From the NCBI GenBank assembly GCA_030867875.1, contig JAOWCC010001589.1, positions 145,301,745-145,365,744 on the forward strand: 64,000 nucleotides of DNA, in the 5' to 3' direction. Of the stretch, positions 32,511 to 44,160 are shown one piece after another. A program made the translations under genes and the position numbers. Position 1 is the stretch's first letter. Every line of letters starts with the position of its first letter. This stretch comes from Actinernus sp. WN-2022. Lineage: Eukaryota; Cnidaria; Anthozoa; Actiniaria; Actinernidae. A model generated the notes under the pieces. That model ran no database searches. It had not been told where the DNA came from and worked only from the letters and a program-made list of their open reading frames with translations.

Positions 32511-32698
32511 GACTTCATGTTATGTTCACACCACGATTCATTGCAAACCTAACCCCCAAATAAAACAAACCCTAACCATTTTCGATCCCAAATCATTTTA
32601 GAACGACTCTAAATACACCTGAACTATAATGAAGAATTTTGTACTTTTGAAGTGGCCTAGTTTAACTCTAGGAATCGTGGTGTGCATAACATGAAGTC
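32511..32698. mobile_element. MITE, ~190 bp
   Basis: Terminal inverted repeats of 28-29 bp begin GACTTCATGTTATG at both ends (left 32,511-32,539, right 32,671-32,698) and extend to CACCACGATTC. No coding content; target duplication unclear. Confidence 0.8.
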
Positions 32699-33747
32699 GA
32701 ACGATTCGTGGGCCATTTGATATTATGAGTTGATTGTTTAAAGCCCTGGCCTTGCATGCGTCAAATTGTGATTGATGGGATGTCAATCAAAGAACTCGAG
32801 CCACGCCAATCAGAAACTCCGTTCGTGGACGAACGGGGTTTTCAGAAAACATACATACATAGTCTTTATTTAAACACGGAGTCTCTTCATGTTACATGCT
32901 CTCCCAGGGAGCCGTGTATAAAGGTAAAAAATTACAATAATGAGTAAAAACATAAAAGCTAAAACTAAGATATTAAAATATTTTAATCGCGAATCAATAT
33001 AATCATTAAATTTATTTACAGTTGTCCTAAGCACCTCTTAAAAGTGTATAGGTCTGGTTGATTTTTGACTGCAGCTGGTAAGCTATTCCAGAGAACGGCC
33101 CCCTGATACTGAAAGCTGTGTTTACCAGCTTCAGTCTGTGGACGTTTTATGAAAATATTATGTGCTGAATTTTTAAACTATGGGAGTGTACATTATTTGA
33201 ATTTGCAAATAGTTTATGCAAATAGTCTGGTGAAGTCCCGTTTAGTGTTTTAAACATTAAAGTTGCAAGTTGTTTGCGTCTTCTGTTCTCAACATTGTCC
33301 CATTTAAGCTCATCCAGTAACCCAGCTGATGGTTCATCATAATTAGAAAATGTAATCACTGTGGCAGCTCTATTTTGGAGCTTTTGAAGGTGATCCGATA
33401 GCCCTTTACCACATGAGATTCCCCATACTGCACTACAGTAATCGAAATATGGTAGTACGAGGGAATTGTACATAGTATTTAAAGTTTCAAATGGCATAAC
33501 GCTTCTAACTCGTTTTAAAGCTCCAATCCCTCCTAAAATTTTCTTAGAAATTTTATCCACCTGCTGTTTCCATGTTAGGACACTCGTCAATCTCTACTCC
33601 AAGATATTTGTAAGTTTGTTCTCTCTTTAAGCGTTTGTGATCAACTTTGATTATGAAATTATGTTCAAGGTGTCTTATTTTATGCCGACTTGCAACTATC
33701 ATAAACTTAGTTTTTACTATATTTAAACTAAGTTTATTTGCCTTTAA

Positions 33748-34279
33748 AGTGCACCTAACCCCTTTTGCGATTTTTATACATATGAATCTTTGAAAGGTTT
33801 TGAGTACTTCTGCGAAGAAAGTTTTGGCTTACAAAGAATACTTTATGTTCTAGGCTTGTTTGAAATGGTGAAAAATTTACCTTTCCTGACCCATGACCGC
33901 GTAAGAAAAAGCCGGTTCTGGATCTTACGTCATCTAATTTATTCGACTTTGTAATAAGTTGAATAAACGTTTAGCATTTTGTCTAAAATAACGGTTTTCT
34001 TTACTAACAACTCCTAGACCGTAAAAATTCTCTATATATCAATGTTATTGTGATAGAAAGGCGCCATGGAGAATAATGCAATATGAGGTGACGTAATATC
34101 CGGAATCGACCCAGGCTTTTTCTTACGCGGTCATGGGTCAGGAAAGGTCAAATTTTCACCATTTCAAACAAGCCTACAAGATAGAATATTCTCTGTAAGC
34201 AAAACATGTCTTCGCAGAAGTACTCAAAACCTTTTAAAGTTTCATATGTATAAAAATTGCAAAAGGGGTTAGGTGCACT
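33748..34279. mobile_element. MITE with TTAA-type target duplication, copy A
   Basis: Long inverted repeats (about 150-200 bp) start AGTGCACCTAACCCCTTTTG and contain CCTGACCCATGACCGCG. They are flanked by TTAA (33,744-33,747) and TCAA (34,280-34,283), read as a decayed TTAA duplication. It is nested in the LINE. A second copy at 61,522-62,060 has perfect TTAA flanks. TTAA targets are typical of piggyBac- and Kolobok-type transposases. Confidence 0.85.
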
Positions 34280-34753
34280 TCAACCATATGTGCACCTCAT
34301 TCAAGTCATGGTTCATTTGTTGCTCTAGAACATTTGGGTCTGCATCAGCTACTGTAAGGCTGGTATCATCAGCATACATTCTTACTTGAGAATAAATCAC
34401 AAGAGGGGAGATCATTAATATAAGTTATGAAGAGAAAGAGGTCCAAGAATCGAGCTTTAGTGAATCCCACATTTAATAGAACAGCCATCAGAGAGAACAC
34501 CATTGACAAATGTTTTTTGGCTTCGATCTGTTAAATATGATATGAACCAGTTTAGGCTAGAATTACAGACACCATATAGCTTTTTGAAAAGAATTTTATG
34601 ATCCATGGTGTCAAAAGCCTTTTTCAAATCTAGAAATATAATTCCATTTAAAAGGCCCTGATCAATATTTGAATACCATTCATTTGTGGCTTCCAGTAGG
34701 GCACTTAAAGTTGAGTGCAATGGCCTAAATCGAGATTGTGATTCATTAAGTAG

Positions 34754-35263
34754 TCAAGGGCACCCAACGAGTACTTTTTGAAATTCATTTGAAACCAGTT
34801 GTCTGCAGCTTATCTAGCCATTTTAAGGCACCTACTATGTCTTTTGACGTATTCTAGAAAGCAATTAGCTGTTCGGATTTTCTAGGTGGAAATCGCGTCA
34901 ACCGAAAATACTATGGCAAAATATTCCCGGCCTACGAATTTGTTAGTAGTCTAGAACATAAGAATTTTCTAGCCCAAGTAACTTCATGTTGCAAAGTTTT
35001 GTGGAGGTACGAATGTTTTAGGGATTCTTTTTTCCTGTTCTGATTCTATTGATCAGACGAATTGGGACGTACGAATATTTTAGGGGAAACCTTTTAGTCT
35101 CCCTTTTCTTCTATCTATAATTTTCTAGGGATTGAAAACAAATTTTCTAGCCAGTATTTCAGAAAACAATTTTCTAGGGACAATTTTTTCAAATCCGAAA
35201 GTTTTAGGCTAACTTACTCTCCCGAACAGCTTTTTAACCGAAAACTTCGTTGGGTGCCCTTGA
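34754..35263. mobile_element. MITE with 17-bp TIR and GTAG duplication
   Basis: Ends are TCAAGGGCACCCAACGA and its exact reverse complement. GTAG lies on both sides (34,750-34,753 and 35,264-35,267). It interrupts the LINE RT between LTEHKLL and NESQSRFRPL, and excising it with one GTAG restores that frame. The interior is rich in TTTTCTAG-like repeats. Confidence 0.88.
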
Positions 35264-36893
35264 GTAGTTTGTGTTCAGTCAGATAACTGTAAAATTGATT
35301 AAATATTATTCTTTCAATCAGTTTGGATACAGCAGGTAGGATAGATATCGGCCTATAATTGCCAGGATCTGACTTCTTGTCATCCTTATAGATTGGAATC
35401 ACTTTGGCAATTTTCCAATCTTGTGGGAAAACTCCAGTCCTAATTGAAAGATTGATTATATAAGTTAATGAGGGTACAATTATAATGCCTGCACTTTTAG
35501 TATCCTAGTTGAGATGCCATCAAGCCCACATGCTTTATTTATTGGCATCACTTCTAATAGTTTACTCACTTCACTAATCGAGGTCTCTAATATTGAAGGA
35601 GTGATTACTTTGTGGAATATAATATGTTAAGTCACTTTCAGAGGATTGAATTTCAGAGGCTAGTTTCGGGCCGACCTCTGTGAAGTGTGAGTTTAGAGCT
35701 GTACAAATTTCCTTTGCTGAGGTGTGACTCTTGCCATTATAGTCGATATTATTAATTAGTGTTGCTGGTATATTATTACCCATTAATGTATTGACACCCT
35801 TCCATGTTTGTTTAATATTTTTAGAGTTTTCTTTAAAGTAAGAATGATAGTAATTTGTTTTAGCCAATTTTATGTCATTGCTTACTTGATTTCTGATGGT
35901 TTTATAATTTTGCCAGCTTTCATCTGTTTTCAGTATGTTAGCTACTTTCTTTAACTTATCTCTTTAACTCAGCCGTTAACCAAGGAGCTGCCTTGGGTCT
36001 CACTCTTTTACTCTTTAGTGGGGCATGATGATTACTGACTGAAAGGAATATTTGCTTCCAAACTTCCCAAGCTGAATTTGGGTCATTATAATATTCAACA
36101 TGTTCCCATGGTATAAGCATAAGATCTTGTTTAAATTTATTACAATCAAAATTTTTATATTGCCTTGTTTCCACGATTTTGGGACTACATTTTAGAGATG
36201 GCAGCTTTCTTATGGCATATATAAGGTTATGATCACTAATTCCAATATTAGATGTTCCATAGTGAGAAAATGTGGAGCTATCATTGATAAAAAAGAGATC
36301 TATAATAGTAGCGGTGTTATTTGTTACACGTGTTGGTTGTTGAATAAGCTGGTGGAATTGGAAGGTATTACATATTTCAAGTAATCGGCTGGTTTGGTTA
36401 TCATGGGGAGTGGCAAGAACATTGCAGTTGATATCACCTAAAATGTTTAATTCAAGATTTTGCTGCTCCAACTTCTCTAGAAGGTATTCAAAAGTGTCCA
36501 AAAAACTTATTGATGAGCTAGGAGTCTGTACCATGTGGCCAATAGGAATGGTTTAGACTTTGGTTTTTTCACTTTAATGCAAAGCCATTCAAGGTTCAGA
36601 CATACTGAGTTAGAGTGTTATCAAGCTCACAGTCAATTGTATTTCTTATATATAATGCCACTCCACCACCATTTCTATTCCTGTCCTTCCTTTCGAGTAT
36701 ATATCCAGGAATAGCAATTTCATTATTAGTAACAGTATAATCTAGTCGTGTTTCATTTATGGCTAGTATATCAACAACTGTATCTAACATATAGGCTCTC
36801 AACTGATCAATGAACTACACTTTTCATTTTGGTTAATTTTTGCTTGTGATACCGCAATGAATTGGGAAATATCTCTGTAAATGTAACATTTGG

Positions 36894-37257
36894 GATTATG
36901 TGTCCAGTATAATCCCTGAACACATTTTGTTAGAGTTCCAACTTCATTTAGGCAATCTTGCCATTATGTGTCCAATAATTCCTGAACACGTTTAGGCAGA
37001 GTTGCGACTTCATTTAGGCAATCTTGACATTATGTGTCCAGTAATTCCTTAACACATTTAGGCAGAGTTTCAACTTCATTTAGGCAATCTTGACATTATG
37101 TGTCCAGTAATTCCTGAACACATTTAGGCAGAGTTCCAACTTCATTTAGGTAATCTTTACATTATGTGTCCAGTAATTCCTGAACACATTTTGTCAGAGT
37201 TGCAACTTCATTTAGGCAATCTTGACATTATGTGTCCAGTAATTCCTGAACACAGTC
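36894..37257. repeat. 66-bp minisatellite, ~5.5 units
   Basis: CATTATG recurs at 36,962, 37,028, 37,094, 37,160 and 37,226, an exact 66-bp spacing. Each unit contains GTGTCCAGTAATTCCTGAAC and CTTCATTTAGGCAATCTT. It lies between the LINE endonuclease and the ORF1-like remnant, so it may be part of the LINE 5' region. 66 is divisible by three, but no open frame was recognised across it. Confidence 0.9.
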
Positions 37258-37584
37258 TGGTAACTGTGTTCTGGGTGTATTTCAGTAGGAAACATATATT
37301 TTTGACATTTATTTTCATCAAAAGTAAAATGTTCTACTAATTTCTGAGAATTGTGCTTTGTAAACAGGAGAAAGTGATGATTCTAATTAAATGTTTTACT
37401 GAATTTTAAACCGCGTCAAACTTTGTATTCTGTATCTTCTATCTTTGCTTTCTCTGTTTTGTCAACTTCTATCTTTTTAGCTCAGTTCGTTGACATGCTC
37501 TGCTTTTATCTGGCAAACTTGCCAACACAATTCTTATAATATGACATTGGCTTGGCAAAATTTTCATTGAAAAGATGAAGTTTT

Positions 37585-37880
37585 GACACAAATCAAGAAA
37601 TAGAATATTGGAACTTAAAATAGAACGTGTTTTTGGACTGATTAGACGATTTTGACGTTCCTTTGCGCTTCTTTGACTTTGCATTTGTGACTGTGGTCCA
37701 TGGTTTTGAGTCACTAGAATCGCCACTAGAATCTCGTATAGTGTCGACATAAGCTTTGGAGTTGTCACGTTTCTTGGTGGGTTTTACGGTGGTAGGTTTC
37801 TTCAGGGTTTCGCATTCGGATATGCGCCTGGTTTCGAGGTTGCCTACGGATAAAACTTTGTTTCCTGCAACAGTTGGCCA
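37585..37880 (-). pseudogene. Lysine/serine-rich ORF1-like remnant
   Basis: The - strand frame reads TVAGNKVLSVGNLETRRISE, then KKPTTVKPTKKRDNSKAYVD and a Ser/Asp-rich, Lys-rich tail. The composition fits a LINE ORF1 tail, and the orientation and position fit the LINE at 32.8-36.8 kb. The frame is cut at 37,883, exactly where the DIRS-type element begins. Assignment to that LINE is an inference. Confidence 0.4.
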
Positions 37881-38031
37881 ATGTTACGTAACCCATGATA
37901 AATATATTTATATTCTAATTCGCTCCCCCGCTCAACCAAATATAAAGCATTTATCATGTAATACTCAACAGACGTATAGGAGTGTGTCCACACGTGACGC
38001 GTGCGAATAAAAAGAACGGGAAGCTAAAACA

Positions 38032-38990
38032 TTAAATACCCAATGTTCTGGAAACAGATAAAAGCGATTCAATGTTATATTTTATGTACCTGTCTTTGGC
38101 GTTTTCTGATTTCCAGCGGCCGTGTATTTTGAATAATCTGTCGCTGATATTCGAGTTAGCTGCCGCGGAAGCGCCACCTGCCCTAAGGCTATGCAACCCG
38201 TAGTCCTTTTTCTCGAGGCCGATCGACCCAAACGCTTTTAAAACAATTTCCCTAGCTCTGGAATAAGATAATTGGGAGAGGTTTCGAAACTTATAACAAT
38301 CTTCTCTGCTGAAATATAACATTGGGCGAAAAATGTACTCTACTGAATCCGGGGCAAAGCCTCCCATACTAAAGTATCTAAGACATAACGTGACCGGACA
38401 AGTAGTTTGTGGGTTTGGGCGATCACTACCCAAGCACGATCCCTATACATATCGGTTTTACTGTGTTCTATGAAAACTCTCATAAAGAATTTCTCAAATG
38501 TAAAGTCACAACGTTGTAAATTGACTAATTCACTGAAGCGCAAAAAAACAGTGTATCCTAGAACACATAGAGTAAGCAAACGCAGGTCTGACAGACTGGA
38601 TGAGGGAAGGCCGAAACGCGTAAACAGTAACTAACGTAAATAATTTCGGATGTAACCGGTTCTTTTTTCTTAACAGGAACGCTTAAAAACCTTCCAGCCG
38701 CCTCAAGGACGGCTTGAACTACAGACGAACTGCATGGTCATCATACCCAGCTATTTCATGAACCCATTTAATACCGTAATGGACCTCGTCAATTACACTA
38801 CATGAGGTAGAAGCCTGAATTAAACTAAGAAAATACAATGACACATAATCAATAGAAGCGGAGAAAACGCTCACTTCGGAAAATTGTGAAACCCACTTTT
38901 TCCAACAGTCAAAGCCTCTCCGGTATTTCTTCTGTGTGTTCTTTGCCTTACTCTCTGTAAGGGCCTCTGGCAAAGCGTCAACCAGCTCTC
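38032..38990 (-). pseudogene. DIRS tyrosine recombinase, broken
   Basis: N-terminal SAM-like part (KNTQKKYRRGFDCWKKWV; 38,973-38,719), a middle part (GYTVFLRFSELVNLQRCDF; 38,579-38,340) and a C-terminal catalytic part (YGLHSLRAGGASAAA, then FKIHGRWKSENAKDRYI; 38,433-38,032) lie in different frames. The visible catalytic residues are the first Arg (LRFSE), HSLR, the HGRW His/Trp and the Tyr in DRYI. The chemistry is intact in places, but frameshifts prevent one product. Confidence 0.88.
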
Positions 38991-39169
38991 TAAGTCTGGG
39001 ATCTTGGACATGGCTAAATTGTTGTAGAAGGGGATCCCGAATTAAATCTGAAACAATTCAAAATATGTAAAATGCAAGGCACGCAGCCTTATAGGCATTC
39101 ATCTTATTGGCAGCCAAAACCTTGGAATGCCAATTATTAGCTGTGGTACAGCAAAAACAGCTCAAAAGG

Positions 39170-39319
39170 GGCAATCCCTTTATGTAGGACGACACGAATT
39201 TTTTAACAAAAATACAATAGCATACAATACAATTCAATACAACAATAGAACGCAACACAATACAATACAATATAATACAATTTGGTAGCAATTCGTGTCG
39301 TCCTACATGAAGGGATGGC
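39170..39319. mobile_element. 150-bp MITE with 9-bp target duplication
   Basis: CTCAAAAGG flanks it at 39,161-39,169 and 39,320-39,328. The ends are about 30-bp inverted repeats containing ATGTAGGACGACACGAATT. The interior is (AATAC)n-like. A 9-bp duplication suggests a Mutator-like family. It is inserted in the DIRS element. Confidence 0.85.
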
Positions 39320-39389
39320 CTCAAAAGGTACTGTGTGTGTAAGTATAGGTACAGTTAATACACGTTTTAAAAATTGATTATTAATTGAA

Positions 39390-39645
39390 AATAAGCCAAT
39401 CGGCTTATAATATCTGATTAACGCTAATCTATCCAGCTGGATAGCCACTCGGCTCCTGGATAATGGCAAATATTCAACAACTAGTTATCAACAATGGAGC
39501 CACTCGGCAGTGATTTTCTGCCCATATGGCAGCGATACCCTGCTTGCAAATCTGCAACTGGAAAAAAACGGTATCAAAGCCAATCGGCTATTCCATAACA
39601 TAAATCAACACAAATGAATGTAGAGTACCAGCCAATCGGCCATGT
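39390..39645. repeat. Five spaced copies of a GCCAMTCGGC motif
   Basis: GCCAATCGGC or GCCACTCGGC occurs near 39,393, 39,445, 39,501, 39,580 and 39,632, spaced 52, 56, 79 and 52 bp, with unrelated sequence between. It lies in the DIRS element between RNase H and the recombinase. Confidence 0.8.
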
Positions 39646-39799
39646 ACTGCAAATTCGTTCTATTTCGATATTCAACCACTGATCGTTTTTTAAGCTTGTA
39701 ATCTGACAGCTAGAACGGGGGGCTCGTCAAATTTTCGGACCCAATGAGTGAGCCCTTGAAATTAGTACCTAGAACGAAAATCCTTGTGGAACCTGGGAA

Positions 39800-41594
39800 C
39801 TAAATTTTACCAATTACATAGGTTTGACAACTATAAGCATCGCGAAAAAGGAAAGGCCAAAAAGTACTGGAGGGCCAGTAAGGTACTACGAGAGTCCCAG
39901 TCGCATGACTTCCTATTAAGTGTCGTATAACTCTTATTACGCAGTGTAAAGGAGGGACTAGCCAATTATTCTCCCCCTCCCAAGAAACAGAAAAAGCATC
40001 GACCGTCTCGGTGCTGGGCATGTAAAACTGATAATTAAACCGCGGTAAATGAGAATTGATTGAAATGGCAAATCTGTCAATTGTATGGGGGCCCCAAAGG
40101 GAATCTATAAGGTACGTAAAAAACTTGGGTGTGGTAGCCCAATCGTCTTTCTGACTCGTCAGCAAAGGAATTGAGATCACGTGGAATCCACTCGGGACTC
40201 AAACTTATACTGTTGTCTCTACAGAACATAAAGATCGGAAGTGCGATAGCATGTAATTCTGGTTTTAGACTCCCTATTTATATAATACGTACTGCGGTCT
40301 GGTTGTCAGAATGACACCTTATGGACTGTTATCAGCGATGTGAAAGATAACAACGAAAAATAAATGGCTGTGAGTTCTCTCCATGTGGAGCTTTGTCTCG
40401 CCTCATTCTCGTTCCACGTACGATAGCAAATATCATTGGTGCCGACTAAGAAAGCCCCGCAGGCTACGTTACTGGCTTCCGAATAGGATAAAACCATAGG
40501 AATGTTATAAACACATATTTTCTTCAGGTTAAGATCTACGATATTACTCTTCCAGAAAAATATTTCTGCTAATGCATCGTTATGGATTCCGATATTAAAA
40601 CGGTGATTCCAGGACGACCTAGACTGTATAGAGATGTCTGGTTTTTAGACGCGTAAGCTTACCTATCACAGGGGACATAGCCATAATGTGCCCTGTCACT
40701 GTCGCACAATCTCGAGCTGTGACGTACGGTGCTGTACTAAGCAGTCGATCTATAACATGTAGGAATTTAGAAATGTGACTATTTGTAATAACGAAAGACC
40801 CAGAAACTAGATTCCATTCAAGACCCAACCAAACTAGAGACTGAGTAGGGTCCCAGGTGGATTTACTGCTATTGATTGCGAACCCCGCGTCCCTCAGAGA
40901 ACACTTAACAAAAAGAGAATGGCAACGAGCAACGTCGAGGGAATTCGAGGTGCCACACCCATCTTCTAGATAAACAACTATTTTAACGCCGTTGAATCTC
41001 CAAAATTTTACGAGTGGTCTTAGAACCTTGGTAAAAATATATGGGGCCGAGGGAAGCACGGTAAAGAAAAAATACTTTGTGACCCCATGGAAGATCCAAG
41101 AAAAACCTAGAAACGTCTGATGCTTTGGAAAGATCTCTACATGGTGATAACCAGACTTAAGATCAAAATTAAAGAGGAATCCCCCTTTTGAGAGAGACGG
41201 TAATAAAACACGCCAGTCTTCAAACTTGAATTTCTGTTTCCAGACACATTGATTTACGTGACGCAGGTCTAAAATGAGCTTCTTCTTACCGGACGACTGA
41301 ATCGACACCGATAAGGGATTAACAACATGCGGAATGAAAGGTAGTTCGAGAACGGCAATGTTCTGAACTAGCTCTAAAATTACCATCAACATATTCGGCT
41401 TCATCTAATGTAGATTGATTATTAGCTAGATAAGTCCGAGCGGGAGTATCAACAAACGGGATACGATAACAGTGACTAATCGTATCAATAATGAAGCTGT
41501 TAGTATTAATAGATTCCCAGTAGGGGAGATGAGCTTTTAGTCGACCCTTTAAAGTAGGCGGATGAGCGTTTTTGCTCGTACTCAAAAAGATCAT
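39800..41594 (-). pseudogene. DIRS reverse transcriptase - RNase H, broken
   Basis: RT (41,404-40,619): FIPHVVNPLSVSIQSSGKKK, LILDLRHVN, FDLKSGYHHVEIF, LGFSW and the palm motif VVYLEDG. The family norm at the palm is YLDD, so the first catalytic Asp is Glu here. RNase H (40,497-40,306): YSEASNVACGAFLVG and STWRELTAIYFSL. The downstream part (40,180-39,800) has WGPHTIDRFAISINSHLPRF and ENNWLVPPLHCVIRVIRHL. Frames are broken between the blocks. Confidence 0.9.
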
Positions 41595-41708
41595 AATCGT
41601 AGTGATAGCTTACTTCTAAGTTATCATTAACTTGTCTAAAGTAATATAGCGTATCTAATAATGGTTCCATAGTAATAAAGTTCTGATTAATACCTCACAA
41701 TCGTTGTT

Positions 41709-42354
41709 TTAGTAATTACCTCCAGGGGTAGGTTGTCGAGAAGTAGAAGCCCCTGCGTTTGCTGAGTTAGGTTGCCTTCTGCAGTCTACCCTCCAATGCC
41801 ATTGGAGGCCACAGGCAAAACAGATGTCTGACGGCGCGGCCTTTCGGGCTCCAAAACGCTGAGACGGGGCCTTGTAATTGGCTCTTCCGGGAAGATACTG
41901 GTAGGAGAATGGTGAACTGCCCGATGAGTTGGTACTCGTAGAAGGAAAAGTGTAGGGCTGAAAGCGGTTGTATGGCCTGTTTGGCTTGGCTCGTTCACGC
42001 TGCTTCTGGTTCTTCTTTCTTAAGGCTGCTTGTTCGGCCTTTTTGATTCTCTTCTCGTCCTCTGATCCGCTAGCTAACTCATCCGATAGGTATTCATTAA
42101 CCAAATCCCAGCCGGCGGGTGATTTAATTATCAGCCAACCTGATGAGTTTGTTCCTCTTCTTAATTAACTTTTCTAGGCATTTGGCTACTTCGGCAGTCT
42201 TTTTCCCTTCTAGAGCCTTCTTAGCTGCTGAAACTTGGTCCGCTAGAGTACTGTTAAATTTGTGTTGTTGTTTGTTACCTTTGTATTTGAAGGTAACTTC
42301 TGAGAACTCTTTCAGTTTCTTAGTTATCGATTGAGACCGTAGTATATGAGGCAT
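41709..42354 (-). pseudogene. DIRS gag with zinc knuckle, one frameshift
   Basis: The N-terminal frame (42,354-42,124) begins MPHILRSQSITKKLKEF and is helical and basic. A frameshift near 42,130 leads to WDLVNEYLSDELASGSEDEK and a Lys/Gln-rich segment. A CX2CX4HX4C zinc knuckle follows (CFACGLQWHWRVDC), then a Ser/Thr/Pro tail ending at 41,709. Gag packages the element RNA. Confidence 0.8.
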
Positions 42355-42652
42355 AGTCTTTTAAATCCTCTTTGAGAATAACCAATTTCTGATCAAGAAA
42401 TGAGGCTGCGAAGTCAATTGGTTCTTCTCAATTTTCCGGCAGGGACCTTCATATGACATGTCTTCTGGCCGTTTGGGATCCGATGGCATTTTTTAAGAAG
42501 ACGACGCGAAGAGCGTTGGACGCGAATGAATAAACATCGACTGTTCTGCTATATATATTAGCGTCCCGGTAATGAACCTTGGTTCCCTCCCTAACACAAC
42601 ACTACATTCTTGCGCACTATATGCACTAGTTACGTAACGCATGATAAATATA

Positions 42653-42790
42653 TATAGTTACAGACATACGAACAACCGATAGTTACAGACATACGAACAA
42701 CCGCTAGGTACAGACATACGAACAACCGATAGTTACAGACATACGAACAACCGATAGTTACAGACATACGAACAACCGATAGTTACAGAA
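42653..42790. repeat. 25-bp minisatellite, ~5.5 units
   Basis: Units of ATAGTTACAGACATACGAAC followed by AACCG begin exactly at the DIRS terminal repeat. The ACAGACACAGACCA at the end is shared with about 28,634. Confidence 0.9.
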
Positions 42791-42857
42791 ATAACAGACA
42801 CAGACCACGAGGAAACACCGGCCATGAGGAGACACCGGCCATGTGGTGTATCACAAG

Positions 42858-42975
42858 ACCCAACGTTGTTATAAATGTAAACCGTAATTCTTATTATCAA
42901 ACCTTGTTACTAATCTAAACCGTAATTATTATTATCAAACGTTGTTACAAATGTAAACCGTAATTATTATTATCA
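42858..42975. repeat. ~44-bp minisatellite, 3 units
   Basis: AACGTTGTTAYAAATGTAAA followed by CCGTAATTATTATTATCA repeats three times with small changes. Confidence 0.85.
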
Positions 42976-44160
42976 GTTCTGAAGATATATAACATAAAGA
43001 AAATTGTTTGTTGTGAACAATAAATTTTATGACTTCTCAGTTTGTTAATTACATTTAATTAATGATACCTTACATATTTGGACATGAGGCGTGACGTCAC
43101 GTAGAAAAGTGCCGGATTGACTTGTGAGCACGTGGGATGACTTGCTGGATGCGCATCGTGTTTAGCCACAACTTTTCACTTATTTAGTAAGTTCTGTCCA
43201 CTTCTAATAATTACCAGCCTTTATATGATTGGATTTGTACTAGTTTGTGACGTCACAGCTCATTGTTGCCAGAACGCCTAGCAGAATTCAATCTAACTAA
43301 AGATGGCGGCCACGGATTCGGCATAAATTTACTCGTAAAGAGCTTGAGCAAATATCAAAGAATTGGTTTGAGGCTTTAAGAGAGTTTTGATTGGATTTGA
43401 AAAGCACTTTGCCCGATTTGGCGTGGACGGAGCTCGCTTCAGATGAATATCGCGTTGATTTTCACAACTCAGTGATTTCACTGATGGATGGAGCAACTTC
43501 CACTTGTAAAAAACTTAAGATGGCCCTTGCTTCTATCTGACTCTCTTCTCGGCTAACATCGGACAGCGAAGCTGAGAGTAAGATGTACAGTTCAACGGCT
43601 TGGAAGCGAAGTGCCAGGTATTTTGGTGAATAAAGGTGAATAAAGTAAACTACACGGGTAATTTTATAAATACACGATAATAATACTCCGACTACTCCAT
43701 TTTACCAGGTTTTACTATTTGAAATTACACAAACGTGAAACGTTTTAGAATACGAAAACTCAATATGATTTTCCTATCACCTGATGCACGGCAAGTCTGG
43801 CTTCTCCTTTGTCAACAAGAGACGCCGCCATAATGGGCCCAATTTTGGGACTTAATGAGCCGTGACGTGACAAATCAATAAACCCTTTGCATGTGACGTC
43901 ATAGCCGCCATGTTGGTGTACAGTTAACAATAGATTCTTCGTTAGCTTCTTTTGTTCTGTACACCAACATGGCCGCCATGCCCTTTGTCATTTGAATCTC
44001 TGAGGATTGAGTGTAAACCATCTATACAAACGACCGGGTGTTTATGTTCTGTAGTAACTTCTGGTCCATTTCTACCAATCGGGTTAATCAGCACGCTCAA
44101 CTGCTTCCATGGAGAGTTGGCGCCTCTTCATTTACAGTTTCACATTGCAGTTTTTGCTTT
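42976..44160. other. Intergenic 3' of the methyltransferase gene, with foldback
   Basis: AAGATGGCGGCC near 43,303 and several GCCGCCAT sequences are YY1-like. A foldback at 43,904-43,923 and 43,957-43,977 has GCCGCCATGTTGGTGTACAG in both arms. TGACGTCA sites occur near 43,093 and 43,894 (the latter as GTGACGTCAT). No coding exon is supported. Confidence 0.5.

Larger units (their letters stand above)
32847..36830 (-). mobile_element. Degenerate CR1/L2-type LINE with two nested MITEs
   Basis: On the - strand, in order: endonuclease start (VVDILAINETRLD, RNGGGVALYI; 36,802-36,596), endonuclease body (NILGDINCNVL, SDHNLIYAIRK; 36,534-35,956), linker (35,867-35,574), RT entry (GNYRPISILPAVSKLIERI; 35,402-35,290), RT fingers (LLNGIIFLDLKKAFDTMDH; 34,720-34,457) and RT thumb (FDYCSAVWG, KLQNRAATVITF; 33,590-33,147). 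Stops and frameshifts separate the blocks. The 3' end has an (ATAC)n-type tail near 32,850. Removing the MITEs at 33,748-34,279 and 34,754-35,263 brings the LINE frames back together. Confidence 0.9.
37884..42655 (-). mobile_element. DIRS/Ngaro-type tyrosine-recombinase retrotransposon
   Basis: The element is read gag, RT-RNase H, tyrosine recombinase on the - strand. Both ends carry TTACGTAAC[C/G]CATGATA followed by AATATAT in the same orientation (37,884-37,908 and 42,630-42,655), as expected for the direct terminal repeats of tyrosine-recombinase retrotransposons, which insert without a target duplication. No integrase is present. All reading frames are interrupted, so the copy is dead. 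I saw no methyltransferase domain in the 39,058-39,800 interval. Confidence 0.88.

Noticed and set aside
43302..43330. ATGGCGGCCACGG as a gene start
   Set aside because: The frame closes after seven codons and no donor follows in phase. It is more likely a YY1-like site.
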